DNA of 64,000 nucleotides from Physella acuta (lineage: Eukaryota > Mollusca > Gastropoda > Physidae). Below, one piece after another: positions 1 through 12,024 of the stretch; within the stretch, counting starts at the first letter, position 1, and each line of letters begins with the position of its first letter. A program made the position numbers and the translations under genes. The notes below the pieces were generated by a model. It had not been told where the DNA came from. It did not search any database and was given only the letters and a program-made list of their open reading frames with translations. The stretch lies in assembly GCF_028476545.1 (NCBI RefSeq), contig NW_026731976.1:550501-614500 (forward strand), given 5' to 3'.

Positions 1-3000
1 GTAGTAGGAAGTGTATTATATCTCTCGGCCCTGGGCCTCTGTGGTGGTCCTGATGTGCCCCACGTCGCTCTAGAATGCCGGACAGATTTGGCAGAGGGCA
101 ACGACGTGGGGGTTACAAAAGTGCCCCCTGTCAGTGTGAATAATTTTCTGAATGATTTCAACAATTCAGCTCGCAAGAATGCCGCGCCGGTAAGACCTTT
201 GCATGATTCATCACTAATTTCTGAGAATAAAATAGTTCTTGAAACTAATTGTTGGTGGTATATGCATTGGTTTGTAATGAAAAGTCTAAATACTGACAGA
301 CTACAAACATAAGTGAATAGATCTAGTAGTGATGCTGGTAACATTGATGTTACCTAGACAAACTAATAGTTATGAATAACATATTAGTTTCATGCAGGCA
401 CACTGCTGGTACAACATTTGTACAGCCATCATTGCTCTAGACAGTTGCCATGTTAGTGTATTGAATTGGATTCTTGTAACTGTTGCTCTCAGTAATGATA
501 TACCAATGTTTGTGTCCACAGGCGTCTTCAAGTCTGACTTTCAAGATATCACCTGTGGCCGGACTGGTGGTTTCCTGGGAGACAACTCTAGTGAAAGATT
601 CTCTTTACGTGGAGTTGCCTGCTGGGATATTACCTGAAGGATCTAAAGAAAGGTATATGATGTTCAGTGTTTCTGTATGTAGAGTTGTTCAGTCAAGGTG
701 AACACAGCCATTAGTCAAAGCTCACCTCATTATAGGGCACAGAAATACAGCACGACTTTATGACTGTTGTACAGCTGACCATTTATTTTGTCATTTTGAA
801 GTAGCAGCTATTCCTAGTTGTAACTTCTTCTTTAAGTGAAAAAAAATTATCCTCGGCATGTTTAGATTTCTATGACCTGTAGTAGATGAACAACAAAACA
901 CTTCTCATTTCTTTAGTTGAGCTCAGACACACCAACTGAAACCAACTACACAGTTACCTACACAGACTCATCAAGCTTTTGCTTGAGATTAATCCTGTTA
1001 TTATCCCTGATGTTGTTGAATTTAGTTGTCTTTAAATTAATTTTTGTCTAATTTAACCCTTTACCAGCTGGGGCATCAAAACTTTTACTTCCCCTATGGC
1101 CGGGTGAAAAGATGATGCGTCTTCAACCATTGCACTTGTTTAAATAACCACTTGCACTATAAAAAAAAACATTATACACAAAATTCATTAAAGTTTGTGT
1201 GAGGTTAAATAGCATAATAGTTTATTAATAATAAATAAAATAATACTAATCCCAGAGAAATGTAAACAAAACACTACTTTTAATATTTCTATAAAAAAAT
1301 TATTTTAAATGCTTAAAAAAAGCGCACAGTAGGCGTGGCAGAGTAGGCGTGGCAGAGTCTGTAAAGCTCATTGCTGTTTAATTGAAAAGTTCGAAACCTC
1401 TGGCAGATGAGGCTCGTTAACTGGGGACAGCCACTCTTCTAGGAGAGACAACTCCAACATCAAACAACTGCTGCCTGTAGTTTGTTCTTGGTTGGACAAA
1501 GGCTATAGAAGCAAATCCAACAGAAAAGCAGGCTGAAATTGGAGTCAATGGCGCATAACCAGTTGACATGTATACTTAATGCTGGAGTTGGATCCCTTCC
1601 AACCCAAAAATTAAGAACGAAGAAGAAATTAGATTTAAAAATTAGGCTATTAGGGAGTAATGCATATGTAAATTGAAATTGTTGCTGTAGAAGTGTCATA
1701 ATTGAGTTAAAAGATTTTCCATAAACCCACAAACACCCATTGTCAACTAAATAAAAGCTTATAGAAAGGTAAACAATTTTAGGTGTTGGTGGATATCATG
1801 AGAACACATTTTATTTGGGGTGTTGGTGGATGTCATGAGAACACATTTTTTGGGGTGTTGGTGGATGTCATCAGAACACATTTTCTGCTGGTAAATTCTA
1901 GTAATGTACATGGGATACATCAAATTTTGGTTTGGTTAACTTGAGATGATATTTACAGCTTGGTGACACTTTTGGAATACGCAGAAGAAAAACTCAAATG
2001 TAAACATGTGGTCCTATGCTTCAACAAGAACAGGACAGACCGTGGTAAGTGAATGGGTTCATCTTTAGTCTGTTGTAACTTGTCACACCAGGGAATTGGT
2101 AGCTTACATTTGACAAGATAAGCAAGGTGTATTGTAGAGAACATGATTACAAGATTGTGCCTGTACTCTACTGTCATGTCTTTTAAGATTTGAACCCAAT
2201 TTACACATTCCATTTTAGACTAAAGCTTGCTTGAAAGCAAGAAACACATTTTAATTATCAATTTTTTATTGTACAACATTACATCTTTCTATAGAGAAGG
2301 GACCAGTTGAACTTACTAGCTTGTTTTAAATGTTCAAATTTGTAAATGATAACAGACTTTTTTTTTTTAATTAATAGACAGGCACGATCTCAAAAAATCC
2401 TGTTGAACTAAAATATTAAAGTTTTTTTAATCTTAAATTTATGTCCTGATATTGCTAAAGCGGCCTTTTTGTTTAAATCTTGTAGTTTTCTTGTTGGACT
2501 GATTTAGTGTTTTATAGAATTTGTTTTTAACACTGCAAAACTGTTCATGGGCATAAATGTTTAGTTCGCCATGTACAGTGGCATAAATGTTTAGTTCACC
2601 ATGTACAGTGGCATAAATGTTTAGTTTGAAGTGTTGCATAATTACCAAAATTATAATATTTATCCTAATACTATCTTAATTTTTGGAGAAAAAATTTTTT
2701 TCTTTCGTTTTCTATGAATAAGAATTCATAAACAGTAATTATTTATTTTCTTGACTATTGAATTTTTTTTCCGGAATACTTTTTTTTTTAGAAACTAATT
2801 ATCTTTCACAAATAATTACTCAAAATAAATATTAGTGGTTTTGTGTATGGCGTTCAATTCTGAATATTTTCTGTGTTTTAAATATCAACTGGTGGTGTGA
2901 AAAGACAGGCAGCTAGTTTTTCTTTTATAAGATTGAAAATTGTTATGAAATATGTTGAAAGTTTGGTCATATTGGTGGGCTTTAGGGTTTGGTCATATTG

Positions 3001-3601
3001 GTGGGCTTTAGGGTTTGGTCATATTGGTGGGCTTTAGGGTTTGGTCATGTTGGTGGGCTTTAGGGTTTGGTCATATTGGTGGGCTTTAGGGTTTGGTCAT
3101 ATTGGTGGGCTTTAGGGTTTGGTCGTGTTGGTGGGCTTTAGGGTTTGGCCTATGTACATGAGTAAACTTGCAATGATTAGTTGTTATAAATGTGAGCCAA
3201 AGATGAGTGAAGGACTGCTGATAGAGAACCAAGGGGAAGTGTTGTAAGTAGTTTTTATTGGCACAATTAGCTGCTGCTGTAGTTTAAATCTGTATCCAGC
3301 TAGATTTGGTTTCACTTGTATAACGGCTGTATAAAGTGCCCTTGTAAAACCGATGTTGTAGTGACATTTCTATTCTACAGTTTCTCTATTGAGGGTTTTT
3401 AACTTCTTTGGATTTCAAATTTTGCCACCGGCCCACCCACTTGTGGTCAGCCCATCGCAAGACCTTCTCTTCATGGCCTACACCATTGAGAAAGACTCGG
3501 AGTCAGAGAGTGAATCTAGTGACGATGACGAGGCTGAGGGGGGCAGACGTAGGCTGTCCTCCAGCGAGGGGAGTGAGGAGGGGAGCTGCAGTGAAGGCTA
3601 G
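1..3601 (+). CDS. OAZ: Ornithine decarboxylase antizyme, 5' end outside window
   Basis: Antizyme binds ornithine decarboxylase monomers, blocks the enzyme, sends it to the 26S proteasome without ubiquitin and represses polyamine uptake. The exons seen are 1-189 (upstream limit unknown), 522-652, 1959-2044 and 3381-3601. Each has GT/AG borders and the phases agree. The upstream frame reads ISLGPGPLWWS and then TGA. The +1 frame continues with DVPHVAL. Family hallmarks in order are DSLYVELPAGILPEGSK (exon 2), LLEYAEEKL and HVVLCFNKNRTDR (exon 3), then FFGFQILPPAHPLV and LFMAYTIEKD (exon 4). These cover the ODC-binding core. The protein ends in an acidic, serine-rich tail with a TAG at 3599-3601. 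The part after the shift is 191 residues, slightly longer than in vertebrate antizyme 1 because of the tail. The first ORF lies mostly upstream of the window. Identity is essentially certain. The paralogue number is not, since invertebrates often have one antizyme. Confidence 0.96.
48..130 (+). promoter_or_regulatory. Programmed +1 frameshift site with 3' pseudoknot
   Basis: The shift site is TCC (48-50) followed by TGA (51-53). Reading resumes at 52 in the +1 frame, which joins the two antizyme ORFs. Four nucleotides after the stop, 58-67 pairs perfectly with 102-111 (ten base pairs, eight of them G-C). In its loop, 92-99 can pair with 123-130 in seven of eight positions, giving an H-type pseudoknot. 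In the family, high polyamine raises frameshifting and so makes more antizyme. The shift site is certain. The pseudoknot is a structural inference from pairing alone. Confidence 0.88.
1783..1884 (+). repeat. Minisatellite, ~36-bp unit, 3 copies (antizyme intron)
   Basis: Three head-to-tail copies start with GTGTTGGTGGATGTCATGAG. They lie in antizyme intron 2, about 75 bp before the exon at 1959. The rest of this intron (653-1958) is AT-rich with no further features seen. Confidence 0.85.
2549..2626 (+). repeat. Minisatellite, 30-bp unit, 2.6 copies (antizyme intron)
   Basis: The unit begins GGCATAAATGTTTAGTTC and repeats with one or two differences. It is in antizyme intron 3. Confidence 0.85.
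2961..3149 (+). repeat. Minisatellite, 26-bp unit, ~7 copies (antizyme intron)
   Basis: The unit begins GTTTGGTCATATTGGTGGGC and ends TTTAGG, so each junction reads TTTAGGGTTTGG. It is in antizyme intron 3, upstream of the last exon. Confidence 0.92.
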
Positions 3602-3877
3602 GCCTGCCACTCAAGTCATACAGGAAATTATTACACATTCGCCAGGAAAACACATTGTGTCATTTTTTAGTGTTTCTTCAAGTGTTTGTCAGTTTACTTC
3701 TCCTATAGGCAGTTTAGTGCACTGGGCTTTTTTATCATGCATTTTTAAAGGGAGTTAATCTTGTCATTTTTTTTTCTCCTTGACTAGATCTTCCTGACTT
3801 ATGGTACTTGAAATATTGCACTTTTTAAATTCTTATAAACAACACCCATGTAGTCTAGTACCAATGGGTGAGATGTT

Positions 3878-3995
3878 GGGATTTATCCCAGTATGTCCTA
3901 CTGATCTAGGACATGTTTGGATTTATCCCAGTATGTCCTGATCTAGGTCATGTTGGGATTTATCCCAGTATGTCCTGCTGATCTAGGACATGTTT
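3878..3995 (+). repeat. Tandem repeat, ~39-bp unit, 3 copies (antizyme 3'UTR)
   Basis: Each copy begins GGATTTATCCCAGTATGTCC and continues with TGATCTAGGACATG. The middle copy has a small deletion. If the 3'UTR call is right, the repeat is transcribed. Confidence 0.85.
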
Positions 3996-4205
3996 GCCAT
4001 GAAATGCTGCCCCAGTTCTGTTAGTGTGTCTCTTGTTCAGGTCCCTCTGCCATATATTGTCCACACAAAAAAAAATGCATTCTTTCCTCACAAAATTTCT
4101 GTACATTATTTTTTTTACATGAAGGAAAATATTCCATTTAGTTACAGAAGATGATGTAACTTGGTCAATAGCTTTCTTTGTGTGACAATTACTATTTGGT
4201 GTCAT

Positions 4206-4308
4206 TTCACTTCATCAGTGGTGTGGTGTCATGTCACATCATCAATGGTGTGGTGTCATGTCACTTCATCAGTGGTGTGGTGTCATGTCACATCATCAGT
4301 GGTGTGGT
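4206..4308 (+). repeat. Tandem repeat, 27-bp unit, ~4 copies (antizyme 3'UTR)
   Basis: The unit contains CATCAGTGGTGTGGTGTCAT. Copies alternate between TCACTT and TCACAT starts, which suggests an older two-unit step. Confidence 0.85.
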
Positions 4309-4649
4309 ACTTTAGTATGTCACATGATGACTAGCTATTGTCAGATGAAATAGCAAATTAAAATTTATCAAACAAGTGGCTGCGTCCTGTAGACATGAGT
4401 AGCAAAGGTCCCCAGTGGTTTGATCTAGTCTAATGGCTCCAGTATTATTGTACACAATGTGGCCTGCTGTTGGTGTCTGTAGGGCGACCTCCTTATTTCA
4501 AGCTGGCAACCATTTCCATCCTGCAGTTAGCATGTACTCTAATGATAATGGACGCTCTGCGCTACTTCAAGATTTTTTCAAATAATTAGTTCCATGTAAT
4601 TTTTTTTTTTTTTGGTACCACTGTTTTTTAAACTTAGGGTTTTTCATCT

Positions 4650-4655
4650 AATAAA
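4650..4655 (+). terminator. Candidate polyadenylation signal of antizyme
   Basis: A canonical AATAAA sits in an AT-rich stretch and is followed by a GT/T-rich segment (TCTTGCCTTGTTTC). It is the first clear signal after the stop codon. Confidence 0.55.
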
Positions 4656-4816
4656 GTTTTGGAAAGAATATCTTGCCTTGTTTCTATCTTATGTTCAGTA
4701 GCTGTACAAGTAAACTCATTTGCCTACAAATTTAATACTCAAATTGATAGTGGATTTCATAGGTTAGTTGAGATGACCTTGCCTATGTCCCATGTAGATT
4801 AGGGTATGATGGTGTT

Positions 4817-4898
4817 TGAATTATTCAGGCTGAGGTTCCATTGAGTGATTGTATTGCCTGAATTATTCAGGCTGAGGTTCCATTGAGTGATTGTACTG
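4817..4898 (+). repeat. Direct duplication, 42 bp, 2 copies
   Basis: Two copies beginning TGAATTATTCAGGCTGAGG lie side by side just past the antizyme 3' end. They differ only near their ends. Confidence 0.85.
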
Positions 4899-4998
4899 TC
4901 GGTACCCTTTATTAAAAATACCTATGTATCTGCACCAAAGAAGTTTGTGTGTAAGATGCTGACAAACCATAAGGCTCTCACAACTCCTTAGTATTGAA

Positions 4999-5092
4999 AG
5001 AGTGGCTACTATGGTGTGATAAAGGGACAAAGAGTGGCTACTATGGTGTGATAAAGGGACAAAGAGTGGCTACTATGGTGTGATAAAGGGAC
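4999..5092 (+). repeat. Tandem repeat, 32-bp unit, ~2.9 copies
   Basis: Near-identical copies begin AGAGTGGCTACTATGGTGTG in intergenic DNA. Confidence 0.88.
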
Positions 5093-6125
5093 GGTGTGTA
5101 GGACATCAGATTCCATCCATCTATTGTTGTTACCAGTCTCGTGTTAGGGAAAATAAAGGCCACCAAGCATAGTGCTGATAATACGATCTCTTTACGGAAA
5201 CCGGTGAACTCTACTCCACCTGCCTGGTTTTTATTATGTGACGTAGCCCTCTATGATTGGGTGAGCCGGTCATGAAAGAACAAATTCCGTCCACGTGTAA
5301 CAAGACTGAGATTGAAGACATTGTGGAGTTGAGACACTGACACAGGCCGTGGTGGTCCCATCAGTTGTCCAGACAATTTTCTTCAAGCTAACAACATACC
5401 ACGGTGTGACTCAGATTAGAATCAACGATTAATACTTTAAACGTTTTAATTAAAAATGTGATCCAACTACATTATCAAGATAACTAACCCAAGCGCTTCA
5501 AGTGTGAATTGTTTCAATGTATTTAGAAAGTAACAGAGGAGGAGAACGGAAAAGTTGTTCTATCTGTAAGGTACAATTTACTAATTTTATAGACAAATAT
5601 AGGTTTATTTGTTAGGTACAATTAATAGAAAATAAGTTTAGGCCCACCTGTTTACTAAACTTATAGACAAAAGTTGGGTTTATCTGTTAGATAAAATTTG
5701 GTTTATCCATTAGGTACAATTTATTAATTTTGTAGAAAAAAGTTTATTTTAAATCTAGAAAGCCTGGTTAAATTTTCTTCAAATTTCGGTCAACCAGTAT
5801 CGCCTTTTACTGGACCCGCACTAACCCTCTGCCCTCTACTATTCTACTGACTGGGTTACCACATATTTACCTTCAACACATTGGGTCTAGGAGACATGTA
5901 TTGCCGTCAAGTCTCTGATTTCACCCGTTAAAGTTAAAAACATTCATTGGGAACAATTCAAATTGTGTGGAGCTTGAAATGATTTTTTTTTCTACTTGTA
6001 ACAGCGCAACAACTGCTTTGGTGAAAGGGGCAGTAATTCACGTTGGGCACAACGACTTAGTGGAAAAAATTGGTTGTCTACCTTGGCTTGTCGTTCATCG
6101 CGGGATCCTCTGTTCCCGAGTCAAA
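5093..6125. other. Intergenic, no gene seen
   Basis: This is non-repetitive AT-rich DNA with scattered GGTACAATTTA-like motifs near 5570-5720. No open frame, RNA gene or transposon end was recognised. Confidence 0.5.
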
Positions 6126-6207
6126 GGGATCTTCCATTTATGACGTCCACGATAATTTGGAATTTTAGACCCATCCTCCCGTGTCGACGTCATAAGTGGA
6201 TGACCCC
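6126..6207. mobile_element. Short fold-back MITE with TGACGTC-containing ends
   Basis: The two ends form an imperfect inverted repeat of about 22 bp (19 of 22 match). The left end begins GGGATCTTCCATTTATGACG and the right-end reverse complement begins GGGGTCATCCACTTATGACG. The same terminal motif bounds the larger element at 38,652-39,354, so both belong to one MITE-like group. The superfamily is not assigned because no target duplication is clear. Confidence 0.6.
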
Positions 6208-7343
<1,136 letters not shown>

Positions 7344-8539
7344 GGGGCCATCCATAGATGACGTCACACTTTTTTGGACGATTTTTACCTTCCCCCTCCC
7401 CTCCGTCACACGTCGTCACAAAAAGCCAGGATTGTAGGAAAAAAAGTCACAGGAAAAAAAAACACAGGAAAAAAAACCACAGAAAAAAAGTCACAGGAAA
7501 AAAAGTCACAAATATATATTTGCATGCAATTTGTTAATACTTTTATGAATTATATATTCAGAGAGTGCAAATTAACTTATTATAAATTAATGTAATGTAA
7601 TGTGTATAGGTTGTATACGCATGGTAATTTTTATAATTCATCCTAAAATATTTAGTATGAAGTATGTAGATTGTAATTATGCTAAACATAATATTAATAG
7701 CATTTAATAGAATGTTCCAACGTCCTCGGTTTTCATCGTGTTCTTTTAAAATACTAACATTAAATTACCGTGAAAAGGTAAATTCATCTGACTTGCTGCC
7801 CCCAACTCATCGCAACAATAGTTATGTTTAGTTCAACCACCTTTACTGCCCACATTTATCACACTCATTACATAACAAAGCATGGGATCAAAACAGAAAG
7901 CCGACAAGCCTCAAAGGCTGTCATTGACACAAAACTTCAACAACACACAATATGTTCGGACAAGGCCGACTGAGGAGAGGCTGACCAGAGATAAGCCTAC
8001 GGCAAAACATATGCAAAACACAATGCTGTGCCTAAATTTCTTTTATACTTAATTTTTCTACCACGTAATTAACTAGATACGTAACAAAATTTGAGATTAT
8101 CTTAGAGTATTTTTACTTACACATGTTATAAACCATGATGCTTTTAACGTCTATAAATAATATATGCTATAAAAAATACAACCCACAACAATAAACATAC
8201 AAAATTTTATTATTTTCAACAAATAAATCAAAATATTTCTGAAAAGATTTTTGTGACTTTTTTTCTGTGACTTTATTTCTGTGACTTTTTTTCCGATAAA
8301 ATTTTTCCACTGACTTTTTTTTCTGTGACTTTTTTTCCTAGCAAAAACTGTGACTTTTTTTCTGTTTTTTTCCTGTGACTTTTTTTCCGTTTACCAAAGC
8401 CAGACCCCCCCCCCCCTAAAATGACGTCACACCTCAGTCTACAGCCCCGAAATTCAATTGCTGTTGAATTTTTCTTAAAACATCGATATTTTTCCAAAAT
8501 ATCGATGTTTGAACTCTGTCAACAGAGTATTTTAATCAA
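7344..8539 (+). mobile_element. MITE-like repeat, interrupted and 3'-truncated
   Basis: The left terminus GGGGCCATCCATAGATGACG and the inner sequences (8404-8539) are homologous to 38,652-38,860. Another transposon (7430-8395) is inserted in it, and the right half is missing where the 23-bp minisatellite begins. Homology was judged by eye over about 200 bp. Confidence 0.7.
7430..8395. mobile_element. Non-autonomous hAT-like element with GTGACTTTTTTTC-rich ends
   Basis: This 966-bp insertion is flanked by the 8-bp duplication AAAGCCAG (7422-7429 and 8396-8403). The uninterrupted site (AAAAAGCCAGATCC) is present near 38,711 in a related host repeat. Both ends consist of several tandem GTCACAGGAAAAAAA blocks, or their complement GTGACTTTTTTTCTGT, forming a long imperfect inverted repeat. 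No transposase frame is present inside. The 8-bp duplication suggests hAT-type mobilisation. That assignment is by family knowledge. Confidence 0.82.
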
Positions 8540-9263
8540 TTCCGAAATATACCATCATTGTTGACCGAAATATACCATCATAGTTGACCGAAATATACCA
8601 TCATAGTTGACCGAAATATACCATCATTGTTGACCGAAATATACCATCATTCATAGTTGACCGAAATATACCATCATAGTTGACCGAAATATACCATCAT
8701 CGTTGACCGAAATATACCATCATTGTTGACCGAAATATACCATCATAGTTGACCGAAATATACCATCATTGTTGACCGAAATATACCATCATAGTTGACC
8801 GAAATATACCATCATTGTTGACCGAAATATACCATCATAGTTGACCGAAATATACCATCATTGTTGACCGAAATAAACCATCATTCATAGTTGACCGAAA
8901 TATACCATCATAGTTGACCGAAATATACCATCATAGTTGACCGAAATATACCATCATAGTTGACCGAAATATACCATCATAGTTGACCGAAATATACCAT
9001 CATAGTTGACCGAAATATACCATCATAGTTGACCAAAATATACCATCATAGTTGACCGAAATATACCATCATAGTTGACCGAAATATACCATCATAGTTG
9101 ACCGAAATATACCATCATAGTCGACCGAAATATACCATCATAGTCGACCGAAATATACCATCATAGTTGACCGAAATATACCATCATAGTTGACCGAAAT
9201 ATACCATCATAGTAGACCGAAATATACCATCATAGTTGACCGAAATATACGATCATAGTTGAC
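8540..9263 (+). repeat. Minisatellite, 23-bp unit, ~31 copies
   Basis: The unit begins GTTGACCGAAATATACCATC. A few copies carry a 4-bp TTCA insertion. The array starts exactly where the MITE-like repeat at 7344 loses its right half. Confidence 0.97.
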
Positions 9264-10574
9264 CACAAAACCAAATCACCGCCCCAGCCATCTGCCACCC
9301 CTCCCCCACGGAGACAGCCCGCGGCTTAAAACAATCAATTCTCCCCCCCCCCCCCCCTTCCACCCCACTTCCCCGACCCTGCGGACTCACGCTGTGGCAC
9401 GCGACTTGGCCACGCCCCGTTGATAGCCCGTCAGCTGGACAATGGCTGCCGGCGCCAAGCCTGGCCTTATCTCGGCGGTAATGACCAGGACAATGACGAG
9501 AAGTGTAACCAAAACCTGCTGCAGCTCGACTATCTGGCACCTCCTGTGTCGTCTGGAGATCCAGTACAAAGAGCTTTCCCGCCACGGCGCCAGAGCAGAC
9601 GACTCATCCAATTACAGGACCAAGCGACCATTTCTTCCATCAGTTGTTGCCAGACGCCAAGCCTCCCTGCCGAGAACAGAAATTAAAAAATCGAAGACGT
9701 TTTTTAGCCAATCAAAATCGATCGCGACAATGTGCGCCGAACAAAGGGAAGCCACATTGAATCAATTCCTGGCAACAATGGGCTTCTTTGTAGTATCAAA
9801 AATTTAGAGAATTGATTTTAAAATTATAAGCTTTAGAATTATTTCTTGAATCAACAAAAACTTAAAACAAAATAAATGTTTGACTATATGCCCGTAGTTT
9901 ATTATTTCGACACTTAGTGTGTGTGTGGGGGATGGGGTGGAGTACTGTGTGGGGGCGGTTAGTGTGTGTGTGTGTGGTAGGGGGAGTACTGTGTGGGGGC
10001 GGTTAGTGTGACTCGGGCATGGTGTGAACTCAATACCTGCACTCACCTTCAAGAAAGACAACCCAAAAAATTACTGCCCAAGGTTTTCACACCTAGATCT
10101 AGACGTAAATTGTTACCTTCAAAGGGAAGCTACTCATTGTAGACGTAGGTGTATTAAAAAACGTGTTTTTCAACATTAAAATCTTCATGGGACTGTTAAA
10201 TGGGCGCTTCTTACGTAGGGCAAACGGGGCGCCCCGAGAAATTCAGACCATGTAGGGCGCCTAGAGAACTACAAAACAGGTGGGGGGGGGGGGGGGGCTA
10301 GAGAAATTTGTTGTGGTCACGTTTTTAAGTACAATACTCACTGACGTACGATACTCACTGACGTACGATACTGACGTTAGTACTCGATTCCCTGGTGAAA
10401 GTTCGACGATCCATTACTTCCGGTCAGACAGACAATCGCCAGATGTGCGTCTGGCGACGGTTGGCCACGCCTCTGGCCATACAATTTTGTGACGTGTTTC
10501 CGGTTTTCCCCCCACACAAAATTTCCTGTCATCTCGAGCCGCGCACCGAGTCGTTAGTGGTTAGTGGTGTACTT
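9264..10574. other. Intergenic, no gene supported
   Basis: It contains a C-run near 9343, a GT/G-rich imperfect duplication at about 9916-10012, a G-run near 10,281-10,297 and small repeats of ACTCACTGACGTACGATA near 10,337. Short overlapping open frames at 9253-9807 lie on both strands with no family signature, so I do not call them. Confidence 0.45.
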
Positions 10575-10985
10575 GGTCTACAGAGGTGGCGCCCTGTCTA
10601 CCAGGGGTGGCGCCCGGTCTACCAGAGGTGGCGCCCGGTCTACCAGAGGTGGCGCCCGGTCTACCAGAGGTGGCGCCCGGTCTACAGAGGTGGCACCCGG
10701 TCTACAGAGGTGGCGCCCGGTCTACAAGAAGTGGCACCCGGTCTACAAGAAGTGGCACCCGGTCTACAAGAAGTGGCACCCGGTCACTAGAGGTGGCGCC
10801 CGGTCTACCAGAGGTGGCGCCCGGTCACTAGAGGTGGCGCCCGGTCTACCAGAGGTGGCGCCCGGTCACTAGAGGTGGCGCCCGGTCACTAGAGGTGGCG
10901 CCCGGTCTACCAGAGGTGGCGCCCGGTCACTAGAGGTGGCGCCCGGTCTACCAGAGGTGGCGCCCGGTCACTAGAGGTGGCGCCC
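10575..10985 (+). repeat. Minisatellite, 20/21-bp unit, ~20 copies
   Basis: The unit is GGTGGCGCCCGGTCTACCAG plus A, with a 20-bp variant that has CACTAGA in place of TACCAGA. The later copies alternate the two variants. Each unit holds the palindrome GGCGCC followed two bases later by GTCT in the TACC-type units. Confidence 0.97.
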
Positions 10986-11771
10986 GAAATCTCTTAAAAA
11001 GTAAGAACTAAGATGACCTCTAAAAATATTTCAAATGAATTGAATTTACTAGCAAGTTGTCCTTATTAAACCTGGCATTTTGAGGTGAGCACTGGTTCAA
11101 CAGAAATGTGTGAACAAGCTGGTTAAAGTTAACGGCCAGATTTTGACAAGTTTATTCTTACATGTTTAAAAGACGGTTAACATTTGACAAGTTCCAACAG
11201 GGTGGTTATAGTTAGGTGACCGACATGACATGCATGACATGACACACATGTCAGTGTCATGTCACGACACACATGTCATGATGTCACGTACGCTCCTGAC
11301 GGCTAGCCCCAGTTATCTCCACCTTTCCCAGGCCCCGCCCCTCTGGTATTGAGCTTTGTCTAATGAATGAATGACGAGGTGAGGGGCATCTCATTAGCCA
11401 GACGGTCACGTGACTTGCTGCACGTTTCCCGAGGGCAGCACGAGCCGACCGCTGGAGTCTTGGACAAGTTATTTTTAGACATGACAGTCAACGCACGTGC
11501 ACGTGTTGGTTTTGTCACACGTTCTTCTGGTGTCACAAGACTCTTACGTCACACACACCTGTGACGTCACACATACAATTAATAATTAACTCATCACATA
11601 AGTTGTTTTGGCGTCACTCAACAAACTGTTGGTAAAATGACGTCATTTGGCAACGTCACACGACCTGGTCTAGTGAGTTGAACACGGAGAGGAGGAGTGA
11701 CGTCCCATGGAATCTAAAGCTAAGGAGAGGAGGAGCCTCGCTCGGTTCACTGGCTGGTGGTACTGGCAACA
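10986..11771. other. Intergenic, TGACATG-rich palindromic patch
   Basis: The stretch 11,213-11,285 is made of ACATGACA and TGTCATGT words in both orientations and could fold back. TGACGTCA occurs at 11,562 and 11,638. No gene was seen. Confidence 0.4.
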
Positions 11772-11929
11772 CCTTAGCTCTAGATTTAATGGGACGTCAC
11801 TAAACCTTAGCTCTAGATTTAATGGGACGTCACTAAACCTTAGCTCTAAATTTAATGGGACGTCACTAAACCTTAGCTCTAAATTTAATGGGACGTCACT
11901 AAACCTTAGCTCTAGATTTCATGGGACGT
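11772..11929 (+). repeat. Minisatellite, 33-bp unit, ~4.7 copies
   Basis: The unit starts CCTTAGCTCTAGATTTAATG and continues GGACGTCACTAAA. Confidence 0.93.
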
Positions 11930-12024
11930 AACCTCACTGCATACTTTGATACTTTCCCTTATGTCGTCATTGCTTTTCTCTCCTCTGCTCTTTTTGTCAC
12001 GCTGTCCTCACGTGTCTGACTTTT

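Larger units (their letters stand above)
3602..4675 (+). other. OAZ: Antizyme 3' untranslated region (approximate end)
   Basis: The region follows the TAG stop directly and has no coding potential. It contains two small tandem repeats (3878-3995 and 4206-4308) and ends about 20 bp after an AATAAA at 4650-4655. The end is inferred from that signal only. Confidence 0.6.

Noticed and set aside
7436-8395. Simple A/T-rich low complexity only
   Set aside because: The 8-bp duplication and the empty site show it is a defined insertion.
9253-9807. Overlapping frames on both strands near 9.4-9.8 kb
   Set aside because: No family resemblance, mutually overlapping, and interrupted by a C-run.
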